From the NCBI GenBank assembly GCA_902764045.1, contig CACWUI010000076.1, positions 1 through 6,019 of the forward strand: a stretch of DNA of 6,019 bases, written 5' to 3'. Both the position numbers and the translations under genes were made by a program. This DNA comes from an uncultured Lachnospiraceae bacterium. GTDB taxonomy: Bacteria > Bacillota > Clostridia > Lachnospirales > Lachnospiraceae. Positions within the stretch are counted from its first letter, which is position 1, and each line of letters begins with the position of its first letter. Shown one piece after another: positions 4,764-6,019 of the stretch. The notes beneath the pieces are model-generated. The model saw only the letters and a program-made list of their open reading frames with translations, was not told where the DNA came from and ran no database searches.

Positions 4764-6019
4764 TTAGTGTTTTTCAAAAAGTGCCACATTCTCCACCCCC
4801 GTGGTCTCGGGGAACATATCTACCGGCTGAAGTTTTTTTAATGCAAACCCAATATCTTTTAAGATTGCCGTATCCCTGGCAAGAGTTGCGGGATTACATG
4901 AAACATACACCAGTCTGCCGGCTCCCGTGGCTCCTATGGTCTCAAGAAGTGTCGCGTCGCAGCCCTTTCGCGGAGGATCCACCACTATCACATCCGGAGA
5001 CGGGATATCCGGATCCGTGGCTATATCCTCTGCCTTTGACACCAGAAAGAACGCATTTTTAATACCGTTTATCCTTGCATTTTCCTTTGCATCCTCCACA
5101 GCCTTTTCAAACACCTCAACACCGTAAACACGGCCGGCTTTTTGGGCCAGAAACAATGATATGCTCCCGGTCCCGCAGTAAAGATCCCAAACAGTCTCAC
5201 TTCCGTTTAAATCTGCAAACTCAAGCGTTTTTTTATATAACTTTACGGTCTGTGCGGGATTTACCTGAAAGAAAGACCCGGCAGATATCCTGAATCTTAC
5301 ATCCCCTATGGAGTCAATGATAAAAGGCTCTCCGAAAATCAGGGTCTCATCTCTCCCCATGATCACGTTGGTCTTTTTATCATTGAAATTGACGATAAAT
5401 GATCTGACGCTTTTATTTCTGCTTAATAGTTCCCCAAGCTCCTTAAGTTCCTTTGCATGTTCGCATTTTTCTTTCACGGAATTAACAACAAGACATATCA
5501 TGATGTCTCCTGTTGAAAAGGCAGTTCTTATGAGAATATGGCGCAAAAAACCGTCTCCCGTTTTTTCATCATAAACGCTCAGACCCTTTTTATCCCAAAA
5601 ATCCCTTATATACTTCAATAATACCGCATTTGCCTCATGCTCTATCAGGCAGTCTTCAACTGGGACTATCGCATGTGTTCTTCCCGCAAAAAACCCCGTA
5701 ACTGTTTTACCGTCTCTTTTCCCAACAGGATACTGAGCCTTGTTTCTGTATCTTAAGGTGTCATCCATGCCTATTACGGGATAATATTCGAAGTCATCCC
5801 CTGCTCTTACGCCACCGACCCTTTCCATCACGTCAGCCACTCTTTTTTCTTTCCATGAAAGTTGTGACCTGTACTGAATATGGCGAAGCTGACATCCTCC
5901 GCATTTGCCAAAGACTGCGCAGCCCGGATCCTTTCTGTCTCCGGATGCTTCGATGATCTCCAAGAGCCTGCCGTAACCGTAGGTATTTTTCACCTTTATC
6001 ACCTCGGCTGTAACCACAT
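4764..6019 (-). CDS. rlmD: 23S rRNA (uracil-5-)-methyltransferase, RlmD/RlmCD type, 5' end outside window
   Basis: This SAM-dependent enzyme makes 5-methyluridine in 23S rRNA. The 417 visible residues begin in the last part of the N-terminal TRAM domain (VTAEVIKVKNTYGYGRLLEI). They continue with the 4Fe-4S cluster cysteines C33, C39 and C42 (CxxxxxCGGC) plus C123 in EDCLIEHE, then the central domain with SFFQVNP (248-254). The Rossmann methyltransferase part has DLYCGTGSIS (278-287, SAM binding), VDPPRKG (346-352), the nucleophile in SCNPAT (Cys374) and the late VENVALF with the catalytic Glu409. The frame stays open to the right edge and the family has roughly 30-40 more residues before this point, so a GTG at 6017 is unlikely to be the true start. 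Firmicute members may modify one or both of U747 and U1939 (E. coli numbering); sequence does not say which. No clear terminator follows. Confidence 0.92.
   Translation of the reverse strand, partial: VVTAEVIKVKNTYGYGRLLEIIEASGDRKDPGCAVFGKCGGCQLRHIQYRSQLSWKEKRVADVMERVGGVRAGDDFEYYPVIGMDDTLRYRNKAQYPVGKRDGKTVTGFFAGRTHAIVPVEDCLIEHEANAVLLKYIRDFWDKKGLSVYDEKTGDGFLRHILIRTAFSTGDIMICLVVNSVKEKCEHAKELKELGELLSRNKSVRSFIVNFNDKKTNVIMGRDETLIFGEPFIIDSIGDVRFRISAGSFFQVNPAQTVKLYKKTLEFADLNGSETVWDLYCGTGSISLFLAQKAGRVYGVEVFEKAVEDAKENARINGIKNAFFLVSKAEDIATDPDIPSPDVIVVDPPRKGCDATLLETIGATGAGRLVYVSCNPATLARDTAILKDIGFALKKLQPVDMFPETTGVENVALFEKH

Overview
The window looks like ordinary chromosomal sequence from a low-to-moderate G+C Firmicute, most likely class Clostridia and possibly Lachnospiraceae. 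Three things point there: a tetrahydrofolate (THF) riboswitch ahead of a folate-type ECF transporter gene, purine-rich Shine-Dalgarno (SD) sequences such as GGAGG and AAGGGAG, and a MscL with a zinc-ribbon tail. The family assignment is inference. Every supported gene lies on the minus strand, so genes are transcribed from high to low coordinates. No mobile element, CRISPR array, tRNA or rRNA was seen.

Reading in the direction of transcription, the right edge holds rlmD (4764-6019), a 23S rRNA m5U methyltransferase whose N-terminal TRAM start lies outside the window. A 331-base gene-free stretch (4433-4763) follows. It contains a promoter with an extended -10 (4706-4734), a THF-I riboswitch aptamer (4554-4665), a long linker hairpin (4493-4553) and a 19-bp hairpin (4437-4480). 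This last hairpin buries the whole folT SD sequence and runs straight into six T residues. folT (3890-4432) and folC (2607-3893) overlap by four bases (ATGA) and form a folate uptake and retention operon: FolT brings folate in through an ECF transporter, and FolC traps it as polyglutamate. This operon is the most interesting part of the window.

Next is mscL (2048-2482), a mechanosensitive channel gene. Its upstream region holds a near-perfect inverted repeat flanking a weak candidate promoter, and it ends in a clear intrinsic terminator (1996-2029). The last unit has its own promoter (1945-1974) and reads proB (1096-1911), a glutamate 5-kinase without the usual PUA domain. Two bases later comes a large unrecognised gene (1-1093) that runs off the left edge. 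Apart from the folT leader details and the unknown gene after proB, the content is housekeeping; I found no convincing new multi-gene system.
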